Shown here: positions 35,401-46,500 of the stretch, one piece after another | How the letters are laid out: each line of letters begins with the position of its first letter | How positions within the stretch are numbered: position 1 is the stretch's first letter | Source of the DNA: Tribonema minus | Taxonomy: Eukaryota > Sar > Xanthophyceae > Tribonematales > Tribonemataceae | Length of the DNA: 64,000 bases | NCBI GenBank assembly: GCA_017506865.1 | Contig: JAFCMP010000028.1 | Location: 186,001 to 250,000 of the forward strand | Reading direction: 5' to 3' | Notes under the pieces: generated by a model | Databases searched by the model: none | What the model saw: the letters and a program-made list of their open reading frames with translations, nothing else | Told to the model about the DNA's origin: nothing | Made by a program: the position numbers and the translations under genes

Positions 35401-38400
35401 CCATGTAAGGCACGTTCTTGGTCATCAATATTGAAGTTGCAACATCAACACGACGGCCAGCCTCCATACTGCCTGCAGGGCCACCAACCAGAGGGAAGCC
35501 TGCACAAAAAGCAATGAAAAAAACGCATTGTAGTTTAGCAACAGTGAGGCCTGCGCAGAGAACAGAGAACCAAGCCAAAAGAGGTGCCACTTTCAGGTAT
35601 CGAGTGCTTGATGGAAATGCTCCTTACCAGGGGAGGTCTGTGCAGAGGCCCGACGGAGGCGTGAAAAGGTGTCCAAGCGGAAAGAAGGTGTTGAAGTCCA
35701 AGTTGAAGCCCAGTGACATTTATCAACCAGTAAAAAACCTTGCGCACAGACGTTTTGCCCATCTCAAGATGCTGACTTGTTGTTGATGCACGTAGTATGC
35801 ATGTAGTATGTCCATAGGAGCACCTCATCTGTTGAGTCAGGTGTCATTACAGTATTACAAGATCTAAAACGTCTAAGAAAGTGTTTACATGCAATGTGCA
35901 CAGAGTGCGCATGCTGATAGGCGTGCTTACCGGTGGTGTTGACGATGTCATCAACTTCATGAAGCATTACAAAGTACTTAGCATCCAATAGACACAGAGT
36001 GCGCATGTCTACAACATGTCTACAAGATACTTGCATGCAATATACACAGAGTGCACATGTTGATTATTGGCATGCTCACCAATGGTGTTGACGATGGCAT
36101 CAACTTCAACGCAGTCAGCGGACCTCAGCGTCTCGCACCCCTTGATGCCCCTGGCGCGCTGCTGCTGTTCAAACGGCGACGACAAGAGGTCTCTCACTAT
36201 GGTGTGAGCCTCCACTCCGTTGATGAAAATCGGCACTGGCAACAGCCCCTGCAACGAAATCAGGGGGGCCGGGGGGGGGGGTTGGTCAGCATTATGGTGT
36301 GAGGCTCAATGCACGTTGCCAGAGCAGCCAAGGCTTGCTTCAAGTGAAAGTGGCGATCTCAATGAGCACAGGGTGGTGTTCCCAACAGGAAAGCGACAGC
36401 AGGCAAGGCCGCAGTCGCAGGTGAAAAAAAATGGGCGTTGCGCAGGACTCGAGGAGCGATACCCCATGTGGAACGGCCAGTGTGCTGGGCCAGGTCAGGT
36501 TTACCATACAAACAGGCACCAGATTGCAGGACAGAAAAGCTACAGAAGTTTACAACCAATTGAGTCACCACCAGCGACTTGAGCGCATGCTTGGCACCAG
36601 CACCAGCAACACAGGACAGCTCAAGCAGGAAGCAGCTGACCCTAACTCTAACCCTGACCGAAACCTCCCCTCTAACATTCAGCCCTACTTGCTTCTTTGC
36701 CCGTGATACAAGACACCTCAAGTCGCGAACCGCAACTCTTGACCCTGAGAGTAATTCCAGCCCAACCCTACTTGCCACATCACCCAACAGCTGCAGCATA
36801 TCCTCGGCAACACAGAACGTTTCAACAACGCCTCACCTGCTCTTCAAAGGACTTGATCAGGGTGGCAATGTACCCCTGCCCCGTGATGACGTGCTTGCGA
36901 TACAGCAGCACCGCCACCACTGGCGCGCCCACCGGCGCCACGGGCGCACCGTCCAACATCAAACTTGAAGATGACCCATTTGAAGTTGAACTTGAAGTTG
37001 CCCTCGCCTGGCGCCCCTTGTACCAGTCCATGTACTGGCGCGGAGTCTCAAAGATGGTGCTCGTATCGGGATGGATGACCCCCTGAGGGGGGGTTTCGAC
37101 CAGTGTAGAGGGGTCTGGGGCGGTGTCCTTTGGGAGCAGGTAACGGTCCCCCAGGACCAGGAACATGCTGAGAACGTTCCCCAGCCCGCCCTGGTTCCTG
37201 CGACGGAGGCAGGTGCGGGGGTCAAGGCAAGCAAGTGCGTTAGCAAGTGCTTCTCACGGGTCAGCAATCATTCGTGGAAAGGAAGAAGAAAAGTATGCTG
37301 CTGCGGCCCATTTTTCCCAAAAAGAATTGCACTCTACGGCGTGGCGTGCGCGTTGTCAGAAAAAGGAGTCAAATATTGGTGCCTTCAGGTGCAACGTCCC
37401 TCAATAATGCCGTCTCAAGATTACAGGCTCCTGCCACGTTGATCATACGCTGCAGCACAGTGAGCTGAATCGAGCGAAGAATTGCAGGACACAAGCGCCA
37501 CGTTGACATTGCAGCAACAAGTGATTGTCATATGCAGTTCAGCATCCCCACCAGGATCCCCATGTTGCCAACAACACAAGATTTTTTCTCGCTCAAATTA
37601 TTCGCTATGTGTCGTGCACTTTCATCATCTTCAAGACGGGTGCGTGCGTGCATGCAATACTACTTCTCAAGTACTGTATGCGGGCAGCTCAAGGTATGTG
37701 CATGTTCATCTTCAAGACTATAGACGTTAACATGACATATGACATACCTACTGCTATAGGCAGTGAGAGCAAATCAGCAGCGCTCACCAGTAGGCGTAGA
37801 TCTCCAGCCACGAGCGCAGGTCTGCAACCTTCTTGCCCGGCACGTACTTCAACAGTGACGGGCCCACCTTCAAAAAGTTCAAGTACCCAGCCAGCCTATC
37901 CTCCTCCTTCCCCGACCCGAACTTCGACAACAGCGCTTTCACAGGGGCAGGGGGGCCACCTCCCCCTCCCCCCCCCGCCATCGTGAACTCCCCTATTTTG
38001 GTCGACGACATGAGTTCGAGCGCTGACTCAAAGATGAGCCTCACGGGTATGCGCTGAATGCGCTCCGCGAGGAAGCGCACTTGGTCGTAGTCGAAGATGA
38101 GGGAGCCAAAGAAGGCGTCGGCGCGCGCGAGAACGGTCTCGACGCGTGCGCGGTCTTCCGATATGTCGCGGTCTGTGAGGACTGTGAGCTCAAGCTCGGG
38201 GCACACTTCCTGCAGCAGTAGAAAGAAGTGGAGTGGAGAGCGTCACTTGTTGAAGTTGGAGGTAAGCAACATGAAGGTGAAGTTTGTCTACATGGCGTTC
38301 ACACGCTGTGCGCTGCGACGAGTACCCAGTGGTGAGCACTGGTTTTGCCAGTCAAAGAAAGCAACTACAGCAGTTGTTAATCATCATACAACCGCAATAG

Positions 38401-40452
38401 ATGCGGGACCACCGAAGTGGCACACACAAGTCATGTCGATGTTCGTTGTGAAAACCACTACAGTCAGCCAACCATCTGAACACCAGTCTGGCATCCAGCC
38501 ACCCAACCCCCCTGAGAACAAAAAAACGCCCCTAAACATTTCAAAAACAGAGTAGTAGAGTACACGCCATGAGCAGCTGTACTGTACTGTTGTACTGTAC
38601 CCAAGACAGGCATTGCAAAGAACGAGGCGCAATACCAGACGTGGCCTGTTAGCACACTATATTACTTCAACTCTGGTGCGCATGCTGTGTGCACATGAGG
38701 TTTTGCAGCAGCGATGCTCACCCGTAATCGCTCCGCCACCTATGCGCCGAGTCGTGAGCAGCAGCGCCCAGCATCAGTCAACAATGCACACAGAAAAGGC
38801 AAGGCGAAAAAAGGAGATACCATGTTAGTCTACACGATTGGCAACAAGAGGGCTACAGTTATTTGCACAACACATAAAGTGAAGGGATACTGCCATGTAC
38901 AGCACAGCACATGCTTCCAGTTACCGATACGATGGCAGTAGGATCGAACTAGGCGAAGGCTGGGGCAAGAAACTATTGGAGAGCATCCAACATTGAACTG
39001 CAAGGGGCGCCTGCACAGACGGCTGCAGACACAAACAGCGCTACGGAGAACGATCTTTGATTCTGACCAATGATCACCAGACGAGGGTTTGAGTTAGGGT
39101 TATGGCAGCACAGCAGTGATAACGCATGCCACATCGACTGCAAGCTCTGCACGCTTTGAACTTGAGAATCTGAGCATAAGGGTCCCAGTGACCCTCCGAG
39201 GTGACAGACGCACCAGTATGCCAACATGAGGCATAGTGACAGTCTGCAGCAATGGTTGATGCTAATGCATCATAGACATTGGCAAATGTACTTGAAGCGG
39301 AGCTTTTGTGACCGCACACCGCACTTCCCCCTACGAATATACAACCAGCCCTTGGCAATACTCTCACTCACTTGTGTGCGCACAAATTGTGGTAATGGTC
39401 TGTTTTCTGATGAGAAGATCTGCTGATCATGACAAATGCACCGCAGTTGGCTTTATAGGTAACATGGCCGCAGACACTGCTCTGCAGTACTACGAGTATA
39501 CTTCGCGGCAGGGCTGGCCACACCACGCTGAAGGTGTGCATGACAGTGGCAGCCGCTTTGCGCCTATGACGGTCATGCCGGGGACGCGCTACTCAGCTGC
39601 TTTGCGCTTATGACTGGCCTAGGACTGTTATAGTTGTGCGGGAGCCGCTCTACTTCAGGCCCACACGCGAGCCGCTCTACTCGCAAACTCACACGCAGTG
39701 TCTGAGTTGTCGATCTGGTGCCTTGTTACACAACAGCAGCAGGTCGCACAGGTGATTCACTGCCAGACATGTGATGCAACAGTGTCAACACAATGTTGTA
39801 CGGCACCATGCGGAAAGCAAGCTCTGAAGCATGCCACCACTGCAGCAACCAGGCCCCTTCGTGCGACCTTCGATGGACGTCATGTTTGTTGCTATACGTG
39901 GATCTGTCTTCGAGGCAATACAGAACCGCAAATCAACAACAGGTGCTCTGTGATAATACAGCTGGTGATACAGCTGGTAACAGCTCCGAAGAACCTCCTG
40001 ACCCAACCGGACGCTATATATCGGCATTTTGCTCGTCCTGCGGTCATGTACTTTACTTCAACAAGGACTTGCATAGGACCGCGCAGCGAGCGGCTACGTA
40101 CCTGATTGTAGAGCTGTAGATTGAAACTCTCGAATCCCGCCACCAGTACAATTCTCGCCAGCGGCTCCTGCTGCTTTCCATCGCTCCCACGCTGTTGCTC
40201 CGCGTTTCTTTTTGCGGCCCCGCCAACAAGGTCTCTCGCCAACGCCTGCAGCGGCTGTACTGAAGACTTTCTGGGCTCCTGCTGCCGGTTCATGTGCAGC
40301 AATCGCCGGCCGTCGTCCATGCTGCGTGCCCTTGCGTGGCAGACAACATTTTTGTGAAAACATGCTTTTGAAGTCGACACAGGAGCCGTGGTGAACGAGG
40401 CTGCCGGCGCTACAGAGGCGCACAGGCAGAACGTAAAAGCTAATCTCCTCAT
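17472..40452 (-). CDS. chlH: Magnesium chelatase large subunit H (protoporphyrin IX-binding), plastid-targeted, 22 exons
   Basis: Exons in transcript order: 40452-40102, 38209-37788, 37197-36837, 36248-36080, 35499-35367, 33731-33558, 33117-32919, 32259-32139, 31327-30984, 30541-30374, 29650-29517, 28828-28570, 27253-27035, 26591-26543, 25756-25608, 25196-25109, 23615-23318, 22406-22297, 21584-21385, 20010-19858, 18807-18703, 17714-17472. Every junction is GT-AG and all phases close, giving about 1482 residues (family about 1300-1400). ChlH binds protoporphyrin IX and, with ChlI and ChlD, inserts Mg2+, the first committed step of chlorophyll synthesis. Seen: [73 protein letters not shown], and the C-terminal [11 protein letters not shown]. 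The start at 40452 gives [20 protein letters not shown], a signal peptide ending at an ASAF-like Phe, as expected for a complex plastid; an in-frame ATG at 40488 is possible. A short exon between exons 1 and 2 may be missing. Exon 14 has a CAGCAG double acceptor. Confidence 0.93.
17938..17985. repeat. Head-to-head telomere-type repeats
   Basis: Inside a chelatase intron, TTAGGG-type units (17941-17960) meet CCCTAA-type units (17962-17981) across a 3-5 base spacer, giving an inverted arrangement that could fold as a hairpin. Confidence 0.85.
18955..19270 (-). repeat. Echoes of chelatase exon-21 head
   Basis: The exon-21 acceptor region (plus-strand GCTTCTGCCCACTGTCGACA at 18795-18815, followed by GATGGAGGTGAAAGGAG) recurs degenerately at 18957-19045 (GCTTCTGCGGCAATGTCGGC, then GATGAAGGTGAAACGGG) and more faintly near 19205. 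Confidence 0.6.
19680..19857 (-). repeat. Echoes of chelatase exon-20 donor
   Basis: The sequence around the exon-20 end (plus strand TGACCTGCTTCGGCAAACAG at 19831-19850) recurs at about 19692-19713 and 19767-19788, about 70 bp apart, with GTGATAAACAC/ATGAAAAACAC flanks also repeated. Confidence 0.75.
20058..20235 (-). repeat. Exon-20 head echo plus CCCTAA-type tracts
   Basis: CTGCCCGCTTCAGAGCCTGC at the exon-20 acceptor (19995-20014) is repeated exactly at 20101-20120. Each copy is followed by a GGTAGGTA/GGCAGGTA string and a run of CCCTAA units (20058-20080, 20155-20225). Confidence 0.9.
20486..21041. mobile_element. Putative non-autonomous element with terminal inverted repeats (MITE-like)
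   Basis: The left end reads TACCGTA-TCACGGGGTATAAAACC (from 20489). The reverse complement of the right end reads TACCGTAGATCACGGGGTATAAAACC (from 21038), so about 28-30 bp form a terminal inverted repeat around about 550 bp. Subterminal TATAAGACCCCCC motifs occur near both ends, with related blocks around GTGCATGCAAGAC (20584) and GCGTGCAAGACGG (20924). No transposase frame is present and no clear target-site duplication is visible. It sits in the intron between chelatase exons 19 and 20. Confidence 0.7.
21556..21790 (-). repeat. Echo of chelatase exon-19 head (101-bp unit)
   Basis: Plus-strand AGCTAGCGAGTCGCCGTTGT and the following acceptor region (21556-21600) are repeated almost exactly at 21657-21700, including the CCTGAGG acceptor complement. 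A weaker third remnant (GGAGCAAGGAGGCACG) is at 21759-21775. The copy still encodes DWDNGDSLA. Confidence 0.9.
22473..22910 (-). repeat. Five echoes of chelatase exon-18 head
   Basis: The exon-18 acceptor and start (plus strand GTCCAACGCATGCTTCCTGC, 22391-22410) recur at about 22489, 22575, 22674, 22790 and, weakly, 22888, spaced about 86-116 bp. The first four keep the acceptor dinucleotide. A CCCTAA tract (22734-22755) lies in the array. Confidence 0.9.
23050..23215 (-). repeat. Two echoes of chelatase exon-17 tail
   Basis: The exon-17 end (plus strand CTCACCGGATGTAGTTCAAG then TTGGTGGGCTCG, from 23313) is echoed at 23054-23085 (TATAGTTCAAGTTGACGGGC) and 23175-23205 (CTCACCGCATACAGTCAAGT). 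The second keeps the donor. Confidence 0.75.
23640..24640 (-). repeat. Six-to-seven-copy tandem array of chelatase exon-17 head with TGAA microsatellites
   Basis: Six recognisable copies of the exon-17 start, each with acceptor, lie at about 23718-23775, 23849-23910, 23998-24058, 24142-24221, 24282-24344 and 24426-24485, period about 130-160 bp. A degenerate remnant lies at about 24570-24650. Between copies are TGAATGAATG microsatellites. Copy 1 encodes [15 protein letters not shown] and copy 3 [17 protein letters not shown], like the real exon. Others are decayed ([34 protein letters not shown]). Confidence 0.93.
25504..25545 (-). repeat. Echo of chelatase exon-15 tail
   Basis: TGCCTGTGGCAGTGCTCACC at the exon-15 donor (25590-25608) is mirrored at 25513-25535 as TGCCTGTGGCAGCAGTGCTC followed by ACCG, a copy with an intact donor complement, 76-77 bp into the intron. 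Confidence 0.8.
26640..26900 (-). repeat. Decayed copy of chelatase exon-13 interior
   Basis: On the minus strand the translation [17 protein letters not shown] parallels exon 13's [17 protein letters not shown]. The nucleotide core GTAACCGCCGTAAC is shared, and resemblance extends on both sides. It lies in the intron between exons 13 and 14 and would be out of frame as an exon. Confidence 0.65.
27290..27680 (-). repeat. Tandem array of exon-13 acceptor region
   Basis: GATATCGCCTGTAAGC at the exon-13 start (27246-27261) recurs as ATATAGCCTGTAAGC (27401-27415) and GATATCGCCTGTGTGC (27494-27509). The unit tail, a GTACTTCAAGTACAACTAGG-like string plus GGGAAGGTGC, occurs about five times (27307, 27363, 27477, 27560, 27631). 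Confidence 0.8.
29964..30248 (-). repeat. Two echoes of chelatase exon-10 tail
   Basis: CTCACGTTGTGGCTGACAAT at the exon-10 donor (30370) recurs exactly at about 30224, with the donor kept, and as ATCACATTGTGGCTGACAAT at about 29966, with donor GTGAT. All are followed by GGTGC. Confidence 0.9.
31328..31545 (-). repeat. Echo of chelatase exon-9 head and a three-copy intronic unit
   Basis: TCTGGCACCTGAGCGTCATC at the exon-9 acceptor (31320) recurs as TCTGGCGCCTGAGCATCACC at 31398. Downstream units GACAAAAGTG...GGGTTG...CAGAGCAGTGGGTA occur three times (to 31391, 31486 and 31531). Confidence 0.85.
32290..32870 (-). repeat. Echoes of exon-8 head and exon-7 tail with TGAA microsatellites
   Basis: The exon-8 head (plus strand CAGCATCCTGATTCATGACC at 32241) is echoed near 32497 (CAGCATCCTGATACATGACC). 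Weaker copies of exon-7's end (AACCAGCGCCTCCCCGTCAA at 32930) appear as AATCAGCGCCTCCCTCTCAA (32814) and AAGCAGCGCCTCCCATTGA (32694). TGAATGAATG tracts separate them. Confidence 0.85.
35900..36060 (-). repeat. Echo of chelatase exon-4 tail (about 147-bp unit)
   Basis: GCATGCTCACCAATGGTGTT at 36070 (donor of exon 4) is paralleled by GCGTGCTTACCGGTGGTGTT at 35921-35940 followed by GACGATG(T/G)CATCAACTTC in both. The flank ACACAGAGTGC(G/A)CATG is also shared. Confidence 0.85.
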
Positions 40453-40593
40453 CGTTATGCGCGAAATTGCTGCGCTACTCTTACTCATCTCTGGTTCAAG
40501 ATTTGCATCAGCCGATCCACGTCACCTGTTGAGTGTTGAACTTCTTGTCAGTAGAGAACTCATCAACGGGGCCTCGCGTGCGCTAGAGCTGCA
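40453..40593. promoter_or_regulatory. Compact bidirectional promoter between chlH and the ABC transporter
   Basis: Only 141 bp (105 if the chelatase starts at 40488) separate the two divergent start codons, so both genes should be driven from this stretch or from within each other's 5' UTR. An ACGT core (CCACGTCA, 40518-40525), the class of site used by bZIP factors, is present. No clear TATA box is seen. Confidence 0.6.
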
Positions 40594-43500
40594 ATGCAGC
40601 GCAGCAACAGGATGCGGCGGCTGCCACTGCGGCCAGCAACATTGCTGCTCCTGCTGCAGCCGCTGCCGGATGCCTGTCTAGGCTTTCACCAACATGTGCA
40701 TTCGCCGATGCTGCGCTCCGGTCTCTTACCAGGGCGCACATCGTCGGGTCCGCAGATGGGACTACGGTCGACACTCTCTGTGATTGCTAAAAAAGCGTCC
40801 CGCAGCAGAATTTTGACGGCGCTGCGCTCCACAGCAGCTCCTGCAGCCCTCAAAGCGCCTCCGACGTCGGCGATCAACCCCAACCATGTCCTGACACTGG
40901 CCTCAATTCAGGAGGCAGATGAAGCTCGATTCGCTCGGCAGCAGCTGATGGCGAGGGTATTGAAGGACGGCGGAGCCTGGCAACTTGCCAAAGGATTGTT
41001 GTTGGCATTCGGGAGTACAGCAGCAGCGCTTGGCATGCCTCTCGCATTCGCCAGCGTTGTCACGGCCCTGCTCGACCCTGTTCGTTGCGCAACGCGCTTA
41101 GGCAGGGGAGTGGCGGTGGTTGGCGTGCTGTACATAATCGAGCCTGCTCTGACGTATATGTACGTCGCACATATGACGCGCATCAGCGAGAAATTCACCA
41201 CGAGGCTCAGGGTGGACACCTTCAAGTCCATCCTGACCAGAGACATGGGGTTCTTCGATGCACAGCAGGTGAGTTGATGCAATCGTCTGTTCCTCAAGAT
41301 GCATGGCATTACGCATCGTGCATCATCGTTACGTGTGTGCTTGTTGCCATGCAGGTGAAGTTGCAAGTCGTCGAAAGCACCAGTAGTGTCACATGGTGCA
41401 GTACACTTCTGAAGTATATGATCGCAAGAGGCCTCGATACTTGAGGATTCGATTTTTTAACTCTGGGCACGCCATTGACAAATATCCCATGTGCTCTGCA
41501 CTGCCTGCATACGCGGTCGCATTTGCCTGAAGAGTTTAGAAATGCATACAGACAGCAAGGCCTGATACTGGGAAGGTTGTGGCTTCAGGACCTCATACCA
41601 CTGGGATGACTAACGTCCAGTGCAGCACAGCTGTGTTGAGGCAACTGATGCATATAAGCGCTGCTGAATTCCACACAGAAAATACTGACGTTACTGCTGC
41701 TGTGGAAGTTGGTGACGCACCTCGCCCGCACCCCCCCTCCCCCTCTCCCCTCAGGTCGCCCAGGTCACCGCGCCCGTAACGGCAGATATTGCAGCGGTGC
41801 GCAGCGCGGTACAAACGAACCTACAAAAGGACAGGGGCGTGCGAGCGCTGCTGGAGTCAGTGCTGGGTCTGGTGCTGCTGACAATAATGCAGCCGCAGCT
41901 GGCGTGGATATTTGGCGTGGTGATACCGGTGGTGGCGCTGTCGCTGGCGGAGGCGCGCAAGTCGCTGCTCGCTGTGGCAGGCACAGAAGCGGCAAGCCTG
42001 GCCAAAGAGGTACATCCACCACCTGGGCGTTTCTCGCCCTGAGCGAGAATTCATAATAAGTACATACTGCAACTTTGAAAACTTCAAGTCGTGATATGTT
42101 GCTTCAAGGCGAGATATCATGTACTTCAAAGTATAGAGATCTCTGAGTCGTGTTCATGTACCAGCGGTCGCGCAAAGTCGCTGCTTGCTGGCGGGCACGG
42201 AAGCGGCAAGCCTGGCTAAAGAGGTGAGGTACCGGATGCATCCTTCAAGACTCAAAGTTGTGGCATGTTACTCTAAGACACAGACAAGTACGTCAAGGAG
42301 GCGCGCAAGTTGCTGCGTGCTGTGGCGGGCACAGAAGCGGCGAGCCTGGCGCAAGAGGTGTTGTCGCCAACTTCTTCTGTATTCTTCAGGTTTCACAGAT
42401 GTGGTTTGGTGATGGTCAAGTAGAAAAGGGAGCTGCAGAGGGCGTACGACTCCAGGTACGAGTCATCAGTCTCGGGTCGTACCCACTAGAAGTATCATCT
42501 CATTGGCTTCTAAGTCAACTACCCCTGGATCGAAGACTTGCGATTGTGAAGTACTCATGCTGCAACTTCGACAGTCTGCGAAAGTGTGAGCGAGCCTGAT
42601 AAGAGCGGTGCGAGTTTGCAGATTTGAGTAGTCTTCTGACGAAAGCTCAATCACGTACCAGGCTCTTTAACCGAAAGCAGATCACGCGTGCAGGCTAGCA
42701 CGCCACACCGCACCAGTGCATAGTGCAGAGGCAAACGGAGGCAGCCACAAGGTGACACACACACTCGTGGTGTTACCGGAAAGGAAGCTGGTGAAGGAAG
42801 TGATATTACTATCAACAGCAAACCTGCGCGTGCCAGCTCAGGATTGCTGAGTCACCTACATCAATGATCTGGAGCTGATCTCGAACAGCTCACGAACAAA
42901 ACTGCACTTCAACTACAACCTTAAGTGCAAACCCCACCTAGGGCATCTAACCGCAATTGTGCAAAAGCGCCATACTGTAACAAATCACAGATGAGGTTGA
43001 TGGGCTTTTGCTTCACTTGCAACCTTATGTTGAGTGTATCTCTTACTGCCTCAGAATGTTCTTGCAACGCCCGTGCATACGTAAACCGCTTGAGCCACTC
43101 ACTCACGGTGCGCAACACACCCCAACCCTGACCCTAACCCTTATTGTGACGCCTCACACCGCTTGCGGCACTCACGGTGTTCAACACGCCCTAACCCTAA
43201 CCCTAAATGCGACACCTCACGTTGCACAAACTGCGTGTCACAGGCGGGAGTGGCAGCTGAAGTTGTGCGAAATGTGCGCGAGGTGCGGAGCTTTGGAACA
43301 GAGAACCGTGAGCTTGCGCGATTTGAGAGAGAGACAGTGGCAACAACACAAGCTGCAAGGGCACTGGGCACTGCCGCTGCGAAACTGGAGGCGTGCAATA
43401 GGGCGGCCATATATATGACCATTCTTTCAGGTATGTGGAAATGTATGCACATTCGTTACATATGACTACACATCATATCCATAGTAATGTGTGCTTTGAT

Positions 43501-46500
43501 AACTCATATACTGTGTAAGTAATGACATTATACTAGAAGTCAGTACTGCTGCTATACTGGAGGTGTGCAACAGAGCTGCGATGAATATGACAATTCTCTC
43601 AGGTACATGTACATGTATGCACGCACACCATGACAGGTGCCCTGTGAACTACGCATGTACTTTATAAACTGTGATGGGCATGCACATACATCATTTCAGA
43701 AGCACTGCTGCAAAGCCAATTGCCGTGTGCGTGAAATAGGGACGTCATCTACACAACCATTTTTTCAAGTGTGCGCATATGTCATCGGCACGTGCACATG
43801 TATGTGCGTGCATCTTTTTTTCACCATACTGAGTGATTGTTGCCATACCTATGCAGTGCGTACACAGTAGATCCCTGCAAAGTGACGCTGTTCAGCCTGG
43901 CAGTGGCACTCCATACCACACACGGCCCCCCGCTCGATTGAGCAAGTACTGCGCAATTACATGGAAGAATTATATTCAGCAGCCACAGGACTGCGTTTTG
44001 TTGACCAAGAACATTGCGTGGCATGGCCTACAACACACTGGTTAACTTCGTCCGTACAATTCTGAGATCTCTCTCATCTTGCACATCGTTGCCTGCTGTC
44101 GCAGTGTTCACATCATCTTGAAAGTTGAAGCATCGCGCAGCACGTCATATACCACATTGGACAACTCGCAGCTGCAAGATGAATCCTCTCAACTATTGGC
44201 TCGCATTTGCTGCAGTGGTGTGGTGGGGCGGAAAACTGGTGGACAAAGGCAAGATGCCTGCTGCCCTATTGGTCAGCTTCATTGGCTACTGCTTCAGCCT
44301 CAACTTTGCCATTCAGGTGACCCGCAAAGCTTGGCTACAGTACTGACTTCACAACTTGTCAAAAACTGGTTCTGAAATATACCGTCAAGTGTTGCTATCA
44401 CCTGAAATACTCAAATATGGCTATGACTTTGCTGTTCAGGTGACCCGCTACACATCTGTTTGATCCAGGTGATTTGAATTTTACATTGAATATTGACATC
44501 AGCTTATGTAATCGGCTCTTGCCTCCGCTTCACCCTTGCACTTCAAGCGAACCTGACATGTACTGCTCTCACTTTGTGATTTGGCTACCTCTACCTGCTA
44601 CACCACCGACCATGGCCAACAAGCTCATGCTGCGAAGAATCAATATAAATAAGTAGTCCACAGGTCACATTGAGGTTTGAACTGCGTCTTCTTTGCTTGC
44701 CCGCCAGTCACCACCTAGGGTGCAATGCAGCCATGCTGACGTCAAAAAAAGTTTACAAACCCAGCGAGAGGCATGCTTCATCACATCAAATCTCAGGACT
44801 CATTGCACAGTTGTGCAGTGCTCTCGCACTGTTCACATGTCTCGCTGTCACAATACATTCAGCACGCCCTTGCGCGCTTTGCAATACCATCTCTGTCATA
44901 ACTTCAACTTGATTTGCAGTACGCAATCGCAATGCCAATAAAGAGACTTCGAACTTGGTTCAAGTGCTCAGGCGGATTCAATGGCTCTTAGCGCATACCG
45001 TCATTGCACTGCGCACGCTGCGCAGGGCTTCAACTACTCTCTTGCGCCCTTAGCGGTGGTACAGCACAAGAACTACAACTTGAAGTTTATCGCGCCATCA
45101 CCCGCCTCCCTCAATCTTCAGTACACTCACCGCATTGTCATTGCACACTGCGCAGGTCGTGAACTGCAGCCTTGCGCCCTGAACGCCGCGCGGTCTGCAG
45201 ACTTCAACATGAAGTTTATGGCGCCATCACTCGCCATCACTCCACCTTCACAACAGGCACCGCATCATTTGTGCACGCTGCGCCAGGGCTTGAACTACAG
45301 CCTGGCAGACGCCAAGAAGGCCTGGGGAGCACTGCTGCGCATGTTCGCAGCGCAGCATGACACTTCAACTCAGAAGGAATTGTGACGATTGAACACTCTC
45401 GCGCCACTGCATCACACTCACCGCACCCGTCATCTCTGCGCGCTACGCAGGGCGTGAACTACAGCCTGGCAGACGCCAAGAAGGCCTGGGGAGCACTGCT
45501 GCGCGTGTTCCGCGTTACCTACCCCAGCGCCCCCCCCGCCCCCCCTCCCCCCGCCCTGTTGGCCTGGAGATCATCCCCCCAGAGCAGTTCAGGGGGCGCG
45601 TTGTGTTTAGCAAGGTGTCGTTTCACTATCCCACACGAACGGATGCGCCAGTGCTCAAAGGCGTGGATTTGGAGCTGCCAGCGGGGAAGGTGACGGCGCT
45701 GGTGGGGGCCTCGGGGGCGGGCAAAAGCACCATCGCGGCGCTGCTCAGCAGGTGAAGTAGAGTGGCATGTCAACTTCAACGATTAGTCTTTGACTGAAGT
45801 TCACAAGCGTAGCTGCTCAGCAAGTGAAGTGGCATGTCAACCTCAACGAGTGGTATGGGCCCAAATTGCATCATGGCAACGCTGCTGAACGCTGAACTGG
45901 TATGTCGACTTTATCAATGGGTGGTGGCATGCGAACTGCCAAGTAGCTCTACTGGCTCGTGTGATGCTGTGCTCTAGCCAAACTTCAGCTCAGTGTCTGG
46001 CGCTGCATCAGTTCCTCAGCAGGTAGGTAGGTAGACTAGGACATGCTCAACCTCAACTGTTACAGCAGACTGCAACAACTTCACTATCGGCACCGCCGCC
46101 CCTTGACCCCTCAGTAAGCAGTTTCTTTCTCATTCCTCTGATTACCTTCCCATTTGTACTTAGTGGGTTCCTCATCAGCTTTCGCGCTCTGTTTTTAGCG
46201 ATGCGCAACGGCGCTGACATGGTGTCAGATCATGCATGGCTCACATAGCAGGTAGCGCACCGGTACAGCGCCCTAGTTATATATGTGGCTAACGCGACGT
46301 CACTTGCAGCGCTCGCGACCAGCGCAGGTACAGCCCTTCAGCACTCCGCTCGTGGTGCAGGCAGCAGCGGCTCGGCATCTAGTGGTCATGGCGCAGCATA
46401 GCCACTCTCGCCATGCCTGGGCGTGCTGACTGACGCATGGTCGCGACCCTCATCACGAGCTGCGCGCGATCTGATTGGCTGGTTTCCGATTCATTCACTT

